Assembly (NCBI GenBank): GCA_000381605.1
Contig: KB906755.1
Location: forward strand, 434,001 to 498,000
Reading direction: 5' to 3'
Length of the DNA stretch: 64,000 nt
Source: Acidobacteriaceae bacterium KBS 89
Lineage (GTDB): Bacteria; Acidobacteriota; Terriglobia; Terriglobales; Acidobacteriaceae
The notes below the pieces were generated by a model. The model did no database searches, was not told where the DNA came from, and was given only the letters and a program-made list of their open reading frames with translations. This document shows positions 7,962-15,832 of this stretch, piece after piece. Numbering within the stretch: position 1 is the first letter of the stretch; each line of letters starts with the position of its first letter. Both the position numbers and the translations under genes were made by a program.

Positions 7962-8714
7962 TTAGTGGCTGGCACTAGCCACAGCGGCTTCGTCGAAGTC
8001 GAAGTTGGAGTAGACGTTCTGGGTGTCGTCGAGGTCTTCGAGGGTTTCGAGGAGGCGGATCATGGCGTTGGCCTGAGTGCCTTCGAGTTTGGTGTAGGTC
8101 GAGGCGATCTTCGTGACCTGCGCGTGCTCCGGGGTGATCTTTGCGGCCTTCAGGGCTTCGGTTACGGCCTCGAAGTCCTTGGGGTCGGTTAGGACTTCCC
8201 ACGTATCGCCTTCGTCGGAGAGGTCCTCGGCGCCGGCGTCGAGGACGATTTCAGTCAGCTTGTCCTCGCTGGCGGCGGATTTGGCGATGGCGATGACGCC
8301 CTTCTTGGTGAACATCCAGGCGACTGCACCTTCGGCGCCCATGTTGCCACCGTTCTTGGAGAAGGCGTGACGGACTTCGCTGACAGCTCGATTCTTGTTG
8401 TCGGTGAGGACATCGACGATGATGGCGACGCCGCCGGGGCCGTAGCCCTCGTAGGTGATCTCCTCGTAGGAGACGCCTTCGAGTTCGCCGGTGCCGCGCT
8501 GGATGGCGCGCTTGATGTTGTCGGCGGGCATGTTCTCGGCTTTGGCGGCAGCGATTGCTCCGCGGAGGCGGGGGTTTCCGTCGGGATCTCCACCACCGCC
8601 GGTCTTGGCGGCTATAGTGATTTCCTTGATGAGGCGGGTGAAGATCTTACCGCGTTTGGCGTCAAGCGCGCCCTTTTTATGCTTGATTGTCGCCCATTTT
8701 GAATGGCCAGACAT
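7962..8714 (-). CDS. yebC: YebC/PmpR family (TACO1-like) regulatory protein
   Basis: 250 residues, full length for the family, starting with the invariant [20 protein letters not shown] and containing [22 protein letters not shown] and [16 protein letters not shown]. Family members have been described as DNA-binding regulators and, more recently, as ribosome-associated factors that ease translation of proline-rich stretches, so the exact role is open. Monocistronic, with a strong terminator after the stop. In many bacteria yebC sits beside ruvC, but not here. Confidence 0.96.
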   Translation of the reverse strand: MSGHSKWATIKHKKGALDAKRGKIFTRLIKEITIAAKTGGGGDPDGNPRLRGAIAAAKAENMPADNIKRAIQRGTGELEGVSYEEITYEGYGPGGVAIIVDVLTDNKNRAVSEVRHAFSKNGGNMGAEGAVAWMFTKKGVIAIAKSAASEDKLTEIVLDAGAEDLSDEGDTWEVLTDPKDFEAVTEALKAAKITPEHAQVTKIASTYTKLEGTQANAMIRLLETLEDLDDTQNVYSNFDFDEAAVASASH

Positions 8715-8998
8715 GGACTACCTCTGTGGTGATCTTGCGCTTGACTGCGGTGGATTGCGGAGTTGCGCGACCTTGCGATTTTAGCATGTTAGGAGGGGTG
8801 AAAGCTTGCTGGAGGGCGGGGTGGGCGGGTCTCGATGGAATTGACTTCGCGACCAGAGCCGCGCTAGAGTTGCGCCAGCGCGAAGGGCGCATCCAGTCCG
8901 CGGAAAGGGCCGTGCCCACCTGAAACAAAGAGAAGTCGACGAACCTTCTTTCAGCCTGACGTGGGCGGACTCCAGGCGTATTTTGAAAGGAGCTTCGT

Positions 8999-10219
8999 AT
9001 GGATGCCAAGGAAGTACCGACTCGTCCTAACCTGGAGCAGTACAAGAAACAGGCCAAGGATCTTGTTAATAGCTACAGGTCCGGTGATGCCGGGACACTA
9101 CAGCGAATCAAGCAACATCATCCTCGTTTGGGTAAGCTGCCTGACGCCGAGTTGCGAGGCGCCCCGGTCACTCTCGCCGATGCACAACTCATTCTTACGC
9201 GCGAGCATGGCTTCGAAAGCTGGCCCAGGTTTGCAAAACATGTCGAGGCGTTGAGCCTCACGAGCTCCCCTACTTCACGTTTCGAATCGGCGGTGGACGC
9301 CGTCGTCGCGGGCGATATGGCCACTCTCGAGCGGTTGCTGCGCGAGAACCCGGAGTTGATTCGAGCGCGCTCGACACGGAGGCATGGTTCGACCCTTTTG
9401 CTCTATGTGGGAGCCAACGGTGTAGAGGATTATCGTCAGAGGTCTCCAAAGAACGCTGTGAACATTGCGGAGATGCTGCTGAGAGCAGGCGCTGACGTCA
9501 ACGCGGTTGGGGAGATGTATGGCGGGTCGACGACGCTGGGATTGGTGGCGACTAGCATCCATCCGCTGCGCTCCGGAGTTCAGGAGGCTCTGATTGATAC
9601 GTTGCTGGCCCATGGCGCGAGCTTCGACGTCGCCGTGGCCCCGGACTATACGGCAGGAAGCATCATCAATGCCTGTTTGGCTAACGGGCGCGGGGAGGCC
9701 GCGGGGTATCTTGCCAAGCGCGGCGCGCGACTGGATCTCGAGGGCGCAGCAGGTGTGGGACGACTTGATGTCGTCAAGAGTTTTTTTAACGACGACGGCA
9801 GTTTGAAGACGAATGCTACGAGAGAGCAGATGAAGTCGGGCTTCAATTGGGCTTGCGAGTATGGTCGGCTCGACGTTGTGGATTTTCTACTGCAGCGAGG
9901 CATCAGTGTTGGCGAAAGGCATCGCGGCGAGACTGGCCTGCACTGGGCTGCGCATGGCGCCCATGTTGAGGTAGTCAAGTTGCTGCTGGAACGGAAGGCG
10001 CCAGTCGATGTCGAAGATGAAAGGTGGAGTGGTATTCCCCTGCAGTGGGCGTTTCACGGATGGCTCGATCGTTCACCCGGAACCATCAGCGACGGCTACT
10101 ACGAGGTGGCAGCTCTTCTGGTTGCTGCAGGCTCGGAGGTGACACCGGAGTTGCTTGCGTCTGAAAAGGTGCGTGCCGATCCTCGGATGGTTGCGGCGCT
10201 CAGCAAGAGGCTCGGTTAG
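8999..10219 (+). CDS. Ankyrin-repeat protein
   Basis: 406 residues, no signal peptide, start at ATG 8999 behind AAAGGAGC. The N-terminal 85 residues form a separate module (PNLEQYKKQAKDLVNSYRSGD...REHGFESWPRFAKHVEAL) that recurs in bacterial ankyrin proteins. After it come ankyrin repeats, seen as ADVNAVGEMYGG, GRLDVVDFLLQRG and GETGLHWAAHGAHVEVVKLL. These should mediate protein contacts in the cytoplasm; the partner is unknown. The last 4 nt overlap the end of the convergent lysA gene, so the two 3' ends are antisense to each other. Confidence 0.9.
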   Translation: MDAKEVPTRPNLEQYKKQAKDLVNSYRSGDAGTLQRIKQHHPRLGKLPDAELRGAPVTLADAQLILTREHGFESWPRFAKHVEALSLTSSPTSRFESAVDAVVAGDMATLERLLRENPELIRARSTRRHGSTLLLYVGANGVEDYRQRSPKNAVNIAEMLLRAGADVNAVGEMYGGSTTLGLVATSIHPLRSGVQEALIDTLLAHGASFDVAVAPDYTAGSIINACLANGRGEAAGYLAKRGARLDLEGAAGVGRLDVVKSFFNDDGSLKTNATREQMKSGFNWACEYGRLDVVDFLLQRGISVGERHRGETGLHWAAHGAHVEVVKLLLERKAPVDVEDERWSGIPLQWAFHGWLDRSPGTISDGYYEVAALLVAAGSEVTPELLASEKVRADPRMVAALSKRLG

Positions 10220-11508
10220 TCGAGTAGTTCGGGGGCGAGGAGGTCGCGCATGGTTTCGCGGCGTCGGATGAGCTTTGTGGATCTTCCTTCAACGAGGACT
10301 TCAGCGGGACGTGGGCGGGTGTTGTAGTTCGAGGTCTGCGACATGCCGTAGGCTCCGGCGTCGAGGAGGATGACCAGGTCGTTGGGTTTGACTGCAGGGA
10401 GGGCGCGGTCGCGGGCGAAGAAGTCTCCGGACTCGCAGACGGGGCCAACTACGTCGACTTGCAGGTCGGGTCTGCGAGATTTTGTTGGCTGTTTGATGGG
10501 GATGATCTCGTGGTGTGCGTGGTAGAGCGCGGGACGGATGAGGTCGTTCATCGCGGCGTCTGTGATGACGAAGGTCTTCGAACCGTTCTTCTTGACGTAG
10601 AGGACACGGGTGAGGAGGGCGCCTGCCTGGGCCACGATGAAGCGGCCGGGTTCGAGGAGCAGATGTGCGGGCTCGTCGGCGAGACCTTTGGTGAGAGCTG
10701 CGGCATACTTTTCTACCTGTTTTGCGGGGTCGAATGTTCCGGCGCCGTAGTCGATGCCGAGGCCTCCTCCGGCGTCGACGTAGCGGATGTTGTGGCCGTC
10801 CTTGCGTAGATCGGCGATGAGGCTGGTGACGCGGGTGAGGGCGGCGGCAAAGGGGTCGACTTTGCGGATCTGCGAGCCGATGTGGACGGAGACGCCGGCG
10901 GGGTCAAGCCACTTTGATTTCGCGGCGCGGCGATAGATGGCGCGGGCGACTTTGATGTCGATGCCGAACTTGTGTTCGCTGAGTCCGGTGGAGATGTATG
11001 GGTGGGTCTCGGCGAAGACGTCGGGGTTGACGCGAAAGGCGAAGCGGGCGACATTTCCGAGGGCTTCGGCGCGGGCGGCGAGGAGGTCGAGCTCGGCTTC
11101 GGATTCGACGTTGAAGAGGAGGATGTTGGCTTCGAGTGCGGCGTCGATCTCCCAGAGCTGTTTGCCCACTCCGGAGAAGACTACTTTTGTGAGGGCGGGT
11201 TTGTGAGCTTTGCGGACGCGCTCGAGTTCGCCGCCGGAGACGATGTCGAAGCCTGCTCCCTGCTTTGCAAGGAGACGAAGGATGGCGAGAGAGGAGTTGG
11301 CTTTGACGGCGTAACAGATGGTGTGGGGGCGGCTGGCGAAGGCTTGCTCGAAGAGCTGAAAGCGCTGCGTGATCTGTTGTGCGGAGTAGACGTAGAGCGG
11401 GGTGCCGTGTTGTGCGGCGAGGTTTGTGAGATCGGCTTCGTCGCAGTGAAGGAGACGGTCGCGGTAGGTAAAGGGACGCGCGCTGGCTGTGTCGACTTTT
11501 TTCGGCAA
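10216..11508 (-). CDS. lysA: Diaminopimelate decarboxylase
   Basis: PLP enzyme converting meso-diaminopimelate to L-lysine (EC 4.1.1.20). It has 430 residues. The PLP lysine is K69 in YAVKANSS, the phosphate-binding loop is DAGGGLGIDYG, the barrel segment SVHIGSQI is present, and the C-terminal domain carries GPVCESGDFFARDR and DAGAYGMSQTSNYNTRPRP, typical of the LysA branch. It starts 2 nt downstream of the PspC-like gene, so the two are co-transcribed and probably coupled. The 3' end overlaps the convergent ankyrin gene by 4 nt. Confidence 0.97.
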   Translation of the reverse strand: MPKKVDTASARPFTYRDRLLHCDEADLTNLAAQHGTPLYVYSAQQITQRFQLFEQAFASRPHTICYAVKANSSLAILRLLAKQGAGFDIVSGGELERVRKAHKPALTKVVFSGVGKQLWEIDAALEANILLFNVESEAELDLLAARAEALGNVARFAFRVNPDVFAETHPYISTGLSEHKFGIDIKVARAIYRRAAKSKWLDPAGVSVHIGSQIRKVDPFAAALTRVTSLIADLRKDGHNIRYVDAGGGLGIDYGAGTFDPAKQVEKYAAALTKGLADEPAHLLLEPGRFIVAQAGALLTRVLYVKKNGSKTFVITDAAMNDLIRPALYHAHHEIIPIKQPTKSRRPDLQVDVVGPVCESGDFFARDRALPAVKPNDLVILLDAGAYGMSQTSNYNTRPRPAEVLVEGRSTKLIRRRETMRDLLAPELLD

Positions 11509-11510
11509 AC

Positions 11511-11828
11511 TTAAAGGCCCTTTGCCGGCAAGGCGTAGGGGGCTTCAGGGATGATGACCCAGGCTACGAGATAAGCGATGGCCCCGACACCGGTGAAGAT
11601 AACGAAGAGCGCAGTGAGGATGCGGGTTACGTTGAGGTTCCAGCCGTAGTGGAGGGCGAAGCCGGCGCAGACTCCGGCGATCATCCGATTCTGCCGCGGG
11701 CGTGTGAGCTGGCTACTGGTTGGGTAGTAGCCCGGCGGTGGCGGAGGGGCGGCGGAGATGGTCGCTCCGCAGGCTGGACAGAAACGGGAGGATGGTTCGA
11801 CTTGCTTGCCGCATTTAGAGCAGAACAT
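11511..11828 (-). CDS. Zinc-ribbon PspC-domain membrane protein
   Basis: 105 residues from the ATG at 11828, behind GGAG. The N-terminus is a zinc ribbon with two CxxC pairs (MFCSKCGKQ and FCPACGA), then a Pro-rich linker. A PspC domain follows: RMIAGVCAGFALHYGWN, a hydrophobic span (ILTALFVIFTGVGAIAYLVAWVII) and PEAP. PspC proteins are inner-membrane partners of envelope-stress responses, but no pspA is visible here. It forms a two-gene unit with lysA (2-nt gap), an association with no clear functional logic. Upstream in-frame codons are not preceded by a ribosome site. Confidence 0.85.
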   Translation of the reverse strand: MFCSKCGKQVEPSSRFCPACGATISAAPPPPPGYYPTSSQLTRPRQNRMIAGVCAGFALHYGWNLNVTRILTALFVIFTGVGAIAYLVAWVIIPEAPYALPAKGL

Positions 11829-11961
11829 GGGCGCGTCTCCAGAAGATACTATTTTGCCACAGAGACCATGACCGGCTGAAGTGGACGGGATCAGCAACGC
11901 TACTCGTACCGTAATCCGTTCGAACGGTCCTACTCACGAGGCGCGAGGACCGCGGTGGAGA

Positions 11962-13179
11962 TTATTTGCCGGCGTAGGGTGTCTTGAGGTAGCGGTGGGC
12001 AGCGTCAGACTGGGATTGGTCGCCGCCGCCGGCTGAGGCCAGTTGATATTGCTTGATGGCTTCTTCGCGGTTGTGGAGGAGATCAAACATTTCGCCGGCG
12101 TTGAGTTGGGCGCGGCGGCGAAGCCAGTCGCTGCAGGTAGGCTCGGCGGCAGCGAGCAGGTAGTTCTGAGCTGCGGCGGCTATGTCGTTCTGACCGCGCT
12201 GAGTGTCCGCGAGACCGAAGTAGGCCATGTGGAGGCGTGGCTCGACAAAGTAACCGGGCTTCTTGGCATCGGCGAGAATCTCACGATAGATGGCGATCGC
12301 ACCCGGGCCGTTCCCGGAGTCTTTGGTGAGATTGGCGACCTCGATGCGGAAGAGGTAGTCTCGGGGAAACTGGTCGGCGAGGCCTTTCTGGACGACGATG
12401 GCCTCGGGGTAGCGCGCGTCGTGGCGGAGGAAGAGTGAGAGTGCGGTGCGGGATTCGATGGGAGTGACGATGCCGTGGGCGGCGGATTCTCGCAGGAGAT
12501 CGAGGCCCTTTTCCTTGTTGCCGCTGACTCCTGCGATTCCAACCATGATGCGGATGACGCGGGGGAGGCTGGCAACGGCGAACTGCTGAATGCCGATGGC
12601 CATCTTAGCGTCGGCGTAGTCGGGATCGATCTTGAGGGCCTGCTCGCTGTCGCCACGGGCGGCGAAGCCCTGGCGGGCAGCGGCGTAGTAGCTATGGTCG
12701 ACGAGGGTGATGAAGGAGGCGTGCATGCCACGGGCGTAGCCTCGAGCGAAGAAGGCATTGGCGTCATTGGGGTTGGCTTTGATTTGCTCGTCGGCGAGGG
12801 CAATGGCAGAGTTGGTGAGGGATTCGATGCGGTCACGCGTGGCCTGGGAGACGGGGACGCTGCGCTTGGAGGTGAGGAAGGAGTCGTGTGCGTAGTAGGT
12901 GGTGTCGAGCAGGTCCTGGTGGTAGAGCTCGCGGAAGATGAGCGTCATGAGAATGTAGCCAATTGCAATGGCGCTCTGGGGATTCGCCTTTTGAATGGCT
13001 TCGAAGCGGCTGAGAGCGCCTTCGTAGTCGAGGTTGTAAAAGTGTTCGTGGGCTTCGCGGACCTGTGGGGTGAGGTTGATGGGGTCTGTATGTGCGGCGG
13101 GGTTGTAGGGCTGCGGGTAAACGGGGGCTGCCAGGAGGAAGGCAAGAATCAGGGCCAGGGTTTTTACGCTACGTTTTAT
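11962..13179 (-). CDS. Secreted TPR-repeat protein with an apparent ATA start
   Basis: The usual ATG would be at 12948 (328 residues), but the frame is open upstream. The extra residues form a signal peptide (VKTLALILAFLLAAPVYPQ) followed by helical TPR-like sequence (REAHEHFYNLDYEGALSRFEA). No ATG, GTG or TTG occurs in frame between the stop at about 13219 and that signal peptide. The only codon at correct spacing (7 nt) from a perfect GGAG is ATA at 13179, giving 405 residues. TPRs continue to the C-terminus (ALKIDPDYADAKMAIG, AIKQYQLASAGG). Probably periplasmic. The ATA may be a true rare start, a recent mutation or a sequencing error. Confidence 0.7.
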   Translation of the reverse strand: MKRSVKTLALILAFLLAAPVYPQPYNPAAHTDPINLTPQVREAHEHFYNLDYEGALSRFEAIQKANPQSAIAIGYILMTLIFRELYHQDLLDTTYYAHDSFLTSKRSVPVSQATRDRIESLTNSAIALADEQIKANPNDANAFFARGYARGMHASFITLVDHSYYAAARQGFAARGDSEQALKIDPDYADAKMAIGIQQFAVASLPRVIRIMVGIAGVSGNKEKGLDLLRESAAHGIVTPIESRTALSLFLRHDARYPEAIVVQKGLADQFPRDYLFRIEVANLTKDSGNGPGAIAIYREILADAKKPGYFVEPRLHMAYFGLADTQRGQNDIAAAAQNYLLAAAEPTCSDWLRRRAQLNAGEMFDLLHNREEAIKQYQLASAGGGDQSQSDAAHRYLKTPYAGK

Positions 13180-13273
13180 GGTTCTTCTCCGCTTCCAGGA
13201 CTCTTCATCCTGACAGAATCACTCTCTTCTGATGCAGATTTAGATGCTAGTACTTGACGTTGGTCATACAGCA

Positions 13274-13301
13274 TTGGACGCGCGCCTCGGTAAACTATAC
13301 C
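13274..13301 (+). promoter_or_regulatory. Candidate housekeeping promoter
   Basis: TTGGAC, 16-nt spacer, TATACC. It lies 60 nt before the ATG at 13361 and inside the longer reading frame from 13244, which supports the downstream start. Confidence 0.4.
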
Positions 13302-13360
13302 CTCTGGATGCCGGGAACCTCCGGAGTCGCTGTACATTCATTGGAACTGAAACGGACTTT

Positions 13361-13804
13361 ATGACACGGGTTGAGCTGCTTCAGTTGTTAGTCGGGCAGG
13401 CGCGCAGTAACGGGTTTGAGTTTCGCAGGTGGTACGTCGGCAAGATGGGGCTGCGCTGGGAGAACGCTCGGCACGCAGTGGAGACGCTGGCAGCGGAGCG
13501 ACGATACTACGCATTGCTGTTCTCGCATGAGTTTGCTTCGAGCTTCTGGAAGCCGGGTGAGGTGATGACCTTCCAGGTTCCGACGCAAACGTTTACGCGT
13601 CGAATGAAGGATGGGACGATCGGCACGGTCAAGCGCAAGGGATACACGCGGCGCAGTGCGCGAGAGGACGCGTGGCTCTATCACCTGAAGGAGTTGGCTG
13701 CGTCTGAGGAACCGCTACGTTATATGCGGCGATATCTCCGGGTGGAGGATGAGTTGGTCGAGGAAGATGGCGAGATGGAACCCGAGTTGGAAGAGCAGGA
13801 TTAA
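13361..13804 (+). CDS. Conserved hypothetical protein
   Basis: 147 residues from ATG 13361 (MTRVELLQLLVGQARSNGFE). The same frame is open from 13244, but a promoter-like motif lies inside that stretch and its residues look non-coding. The protein is hydrophilic, lacks signal peptide or membrane spans, is rich in Arg and aromatic residues in the middle (RRWYVGKMGLRW, RRMKDGTIG) and ends in an acidic tail (EDELVEEDGEMEPELEEQD). I do not recognise the family. It is transcribed divergently from the TPR gene and convergently with the DinB-like gene. Confidence 0.7.
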   Translation: MTRVELLQLLVGQARSNGFEFRRWYVGKMGLRWENARHAVETLAAERRYYALLFSHEFASSFWKPGEVMTFQVPTQTFTRRMKDGTIGTVKRKGYTRRSAREDAWLYHLKELAASEEPLRYMRRYLRVEDELVEEDGEMEPELEEQD

Positions 13805-13831
13805 CTGCTCGGCAATTTCGCTGGGCATGAG

Positions 13832-14362
13832 TTAGATGTGGTGGGTTCGGCGGATGGCTGCGATCTGTTTGAGATGATGCTTGCCGTGGATGAGATGAAA
13901 CCTGCGCCACTGGGAGATGTTGAGTGGGCCGAGAACTGCGTGGGTTGCGCATTTGCTGGCTGGGCCGAAGAGATTCTCGGCCTCCGTAAAGAGCAGATCG
14001 AGGTGCACTAGATGATCATCGGTCGCGATGACCAGCTCTTCGCCTGAGAGTGGATGCGCGGTTGCTTGCGGTGTGACCAGCAGAGGGGCTTTGCGGCCTG
14101 TGGGGAAGTATCCGCAGCGAGTGACTGCATACTGAAAGATGCGGTTTGCGACGGTGGGTGTGGCGCGGGTTGGGGTGCGCTTGGCGAGGCGCCCGTCGAT
14201 GACCGTTTCGGTGCTGGAATAGGTGAGGAGCAGATGTTCGATGATCTGCTGAATGCTCCACTTATGCTTGTGGGAGGTCGGGCAGAGCTGGGTCTGGGTG
14301 GCATTCAGGCCGTGAAGGGTGGAGTTGATCTCGCTCTGGAGCTGGCAGAGGGTGGGGTTCAT
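13832..14362 (-). CDS. DinB/DUF1569-like protein
   Basis: 176 residues resembling the DinB four-helix superfamily (DUF1569-like), putative metal-dependent enzymes often linked to thiol transfer or stress. The pattern is three spaced histidines: one in the helix KWSIQQIIEHLL, one in DHLVHLDLLF, and a C-terminal cluster HLIHGKHHLKQI that normally binds the metal. No signal peptide. Monocistronic and convergent with the hypothetical gene upstream of it on the plus strand. The substrate cannot be inferred. Confidence 0.75.
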   Translation of the reverse strand: MNPTLCQLQSEINSTLHGLNATQTQLCPTSHKHKWSIQQIIEHLLLTYSSTETVIDGRLAKRTPTRATPTVANRIFQYAVTRCGYFPTGRKAPLLVTPQATAHPLSGEELVIATDDHLVHLDLLFTEAENLFGPASKCATHAVLGPLNISQWRRFHLIHGKHHLKQIAAIRRTHHI

Positions 14363-14425
14363 GGCAACACCACGTTATACGGCTTGCGATGTTGCGTCGA
14401 ATCATGCTGACGGGAGAGTTTCTAT

Positions 14426-15163
14426 CTACTGAAGTTCAGCGAGCGCTTTTTTGGCGGCTTTGGCCTTTTCGCCTTCGGGATCAAGTTTGAGATAGGTCTG
14501 GTATTCGGCGACCGCCTCTTCCTTCTTCTTCATCTTTTGCAAGACTTCAGCAAGGGCGAAGTGGGCCTTGGAGTAATCGGGTTGAACCGAGACCGCATCC
14601 TTGGCTCGGAGGTAGGCACCCTGGTAGTTTTCGTTTCCCAGATAAAACTTTGCGACAGCGAGATCTTCATCGACGCGCTCGTCATCGGTCTGAACTTTTT
14701 TGACCTTGGGAAGTTTGCGGTGAACGGAGGTGCCCTCCGGAGGGTCGCCTTTGGCTGCTGGATTCTCGTCGGGCGCGGCACTGGGATCGTCGTTGCTGGA
14801 GCTGGAGCTGCTACTGGAGTCGTCGGCGGGAAACTTTGGTGGAGGTTGTGTGGGGAATGGATGTTCCTTCGCGGCATCGGAGGGGCTGGTGGTGGGGGCC
14901 GGAGCGTTGGGCGCGGGAGCGTTGGGTGCCGGTGCGGGTTTGCTTGCTTCGCCGGGGAATGGGAACTGCTCGGCGGTCGATGGTTTCCTTCCGGCGGGGG
15001 CTGGCGGGGGGCACGGTTTGGCTGTCTGATCGGTTGTTTGAGTTTGGTTGGGAGTTGGGCAGGGCGCTGCGGGAGGGGCCGGCGGGGGTGTGGTCTGTGC
15101 GAGGCAGCCGACGGAAAGGAGGAACGCTACCTCAACAGCTCGAATTGCGGGGCGAATTGCCAT
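14426..15163 (-). CDS. Secreted Pro-rich TPR protein
   Basis: 245 residues. A signal peptide (VEVAFLLSVGCLAQ) is followed by about 110 residues of Pro/Ala/Ser-rich low complexity, including a short repeated NAPAP motif. A C-terminal TPR pair comes last: LAVAKFYLGNENYQGAYLRA and AHFALAEVLQKMKKKEEAVAEY. Likely periplasmic or envelope-attached, with the Pro-rich arm acting as a spacer. A Cys lies at the end of the hydrophobic segment (SVGC), which would fit a lipoprotein cleavage site. Monocistronic. Confidence 0.8.
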   Translation of the reverse strand: MAIRPAIRAVEVAFLLSVGCLAQTTPPPAPPAAPCPTPNQTQTTDQTAKPCPPPAPAGRKPSTAEQFPFPGEASKPAPAPNAPAPNAPAPTTSPSDAAKEHPFPTQPPPKFPADDSSSSSSSSNDDPSAAPDENPAAKGDPPEGTSVHRKLPKVKKVQTDDERVDEDLAVAKFYLGNENYQGAYLRAKDAVSVQPDYSKAHFALAEVLQKMKKKEEAVAEYQTYLKLDPEGEKAKAAKKALAELQ

Positions 15164-15276
15164 CTCTTCTAGAGTACTCGTCTGATACTTTGACGGTGCG
15201 GCACGACGGTTTGTTATAGTCAGCAGACCTGGGCTGCTTCCCTGCCGATATTTTATTTGATGGAATTTATTTGACT

Positions 15277-15738
15277 ATGGTTGATGGACTGGTTATTCGT
15301 TCCTCGTCGATTCACGCGGCGGGCTGCTATACGACACGGGCGATTCGAAAAGGTAAGCGGGTCTGCGAGTATGACGGGCCGCGGTTCTCGAAAGATGAAG
15401 CAGATGAGCGATATAAAGACCGGGACATCACCTACCTCTTCAGCTGTGGGGATGACGGTACGGTGATTGATGGGTTCGGTATTGCCATGTTTATCAACCA
15501 TTCGTGCGACCCAAATTGCGAGTCCGAGAACGTAGACGGACGGGTCTATGTGGTGGCCATTCGCAACATTGCTGCGGGCGAAGAGTTGACCTACGAATAC
15601 AACCTCCATGACAGCGACGACCAAGACCAGAATTGCTATTGCGGGGCTAAGAAGTGCCGCGGCACGATGTTCAGCGAGGATGAAGTGAAGCGGCGGGCGA
15701 GAAAGGCTCGGGCTGCAGCGAAGGCTCTCAAACGGTAA
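15277..15738 (+). CDS. SET-domain protein lysine methyltransferase
   Basis: 153 residues covering one complete SET domain, the S-adenosylmethionine-dependent lysine methyltransferase fold best known from eukaryotic histone methylases. All core motifs are present: GCYTTRAIRKGKRVCEYDG, the pseudoknot pair FINHSCDPNCES and GEELTYEYNL with the catalytic Tyr, and a post-SET Cys cluster CYCGAKKCRG that would bind zinc together with the Cys of NHSC. ATG 15277 is preferred; an in-frame TTG lies at 15271. It stands alone, about 95 nt before dnaX. The substrate is unknown. Family assignment is firm; biological role is not. Confidence 0.93.
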   Translation: MVDGLVIRSSSIHAAGCYTTRAIRKGKRVCEYDGPRFSKDEADERYKDRDITYLFSCGDDGTVIDGFGIAMFINHSCDPNCESENVDGRVYVVAIRNIAAGEELTYEYNLHDSDDQDQNCYCGAKKCRGTMFSEDEVKRRARKARAAAKALKR

Positions 15739-15832
15739 AGTTCTCCACTGCTGCGTGGCAGGGTGTGGGCGATACAATAGAGGTTGCGAGGGCGGTCGCA
15801 GCCTGGCTACGTATTCGATCTTCTAGTTATTT

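Noticed and set aside
15190..15220. Promoter for the SET gene (TTGACG ... TATAGT)
   Set aside because: Both boxes look good but the spacer is 19 nt, so I did not list it as a feature.
15739..15832. SRP RNA before dnaX
   Set aside because: Small SRP RNA is often near dnaX, but the conserved loop (GGAAG-GCAGC-type) is not present in this gap.
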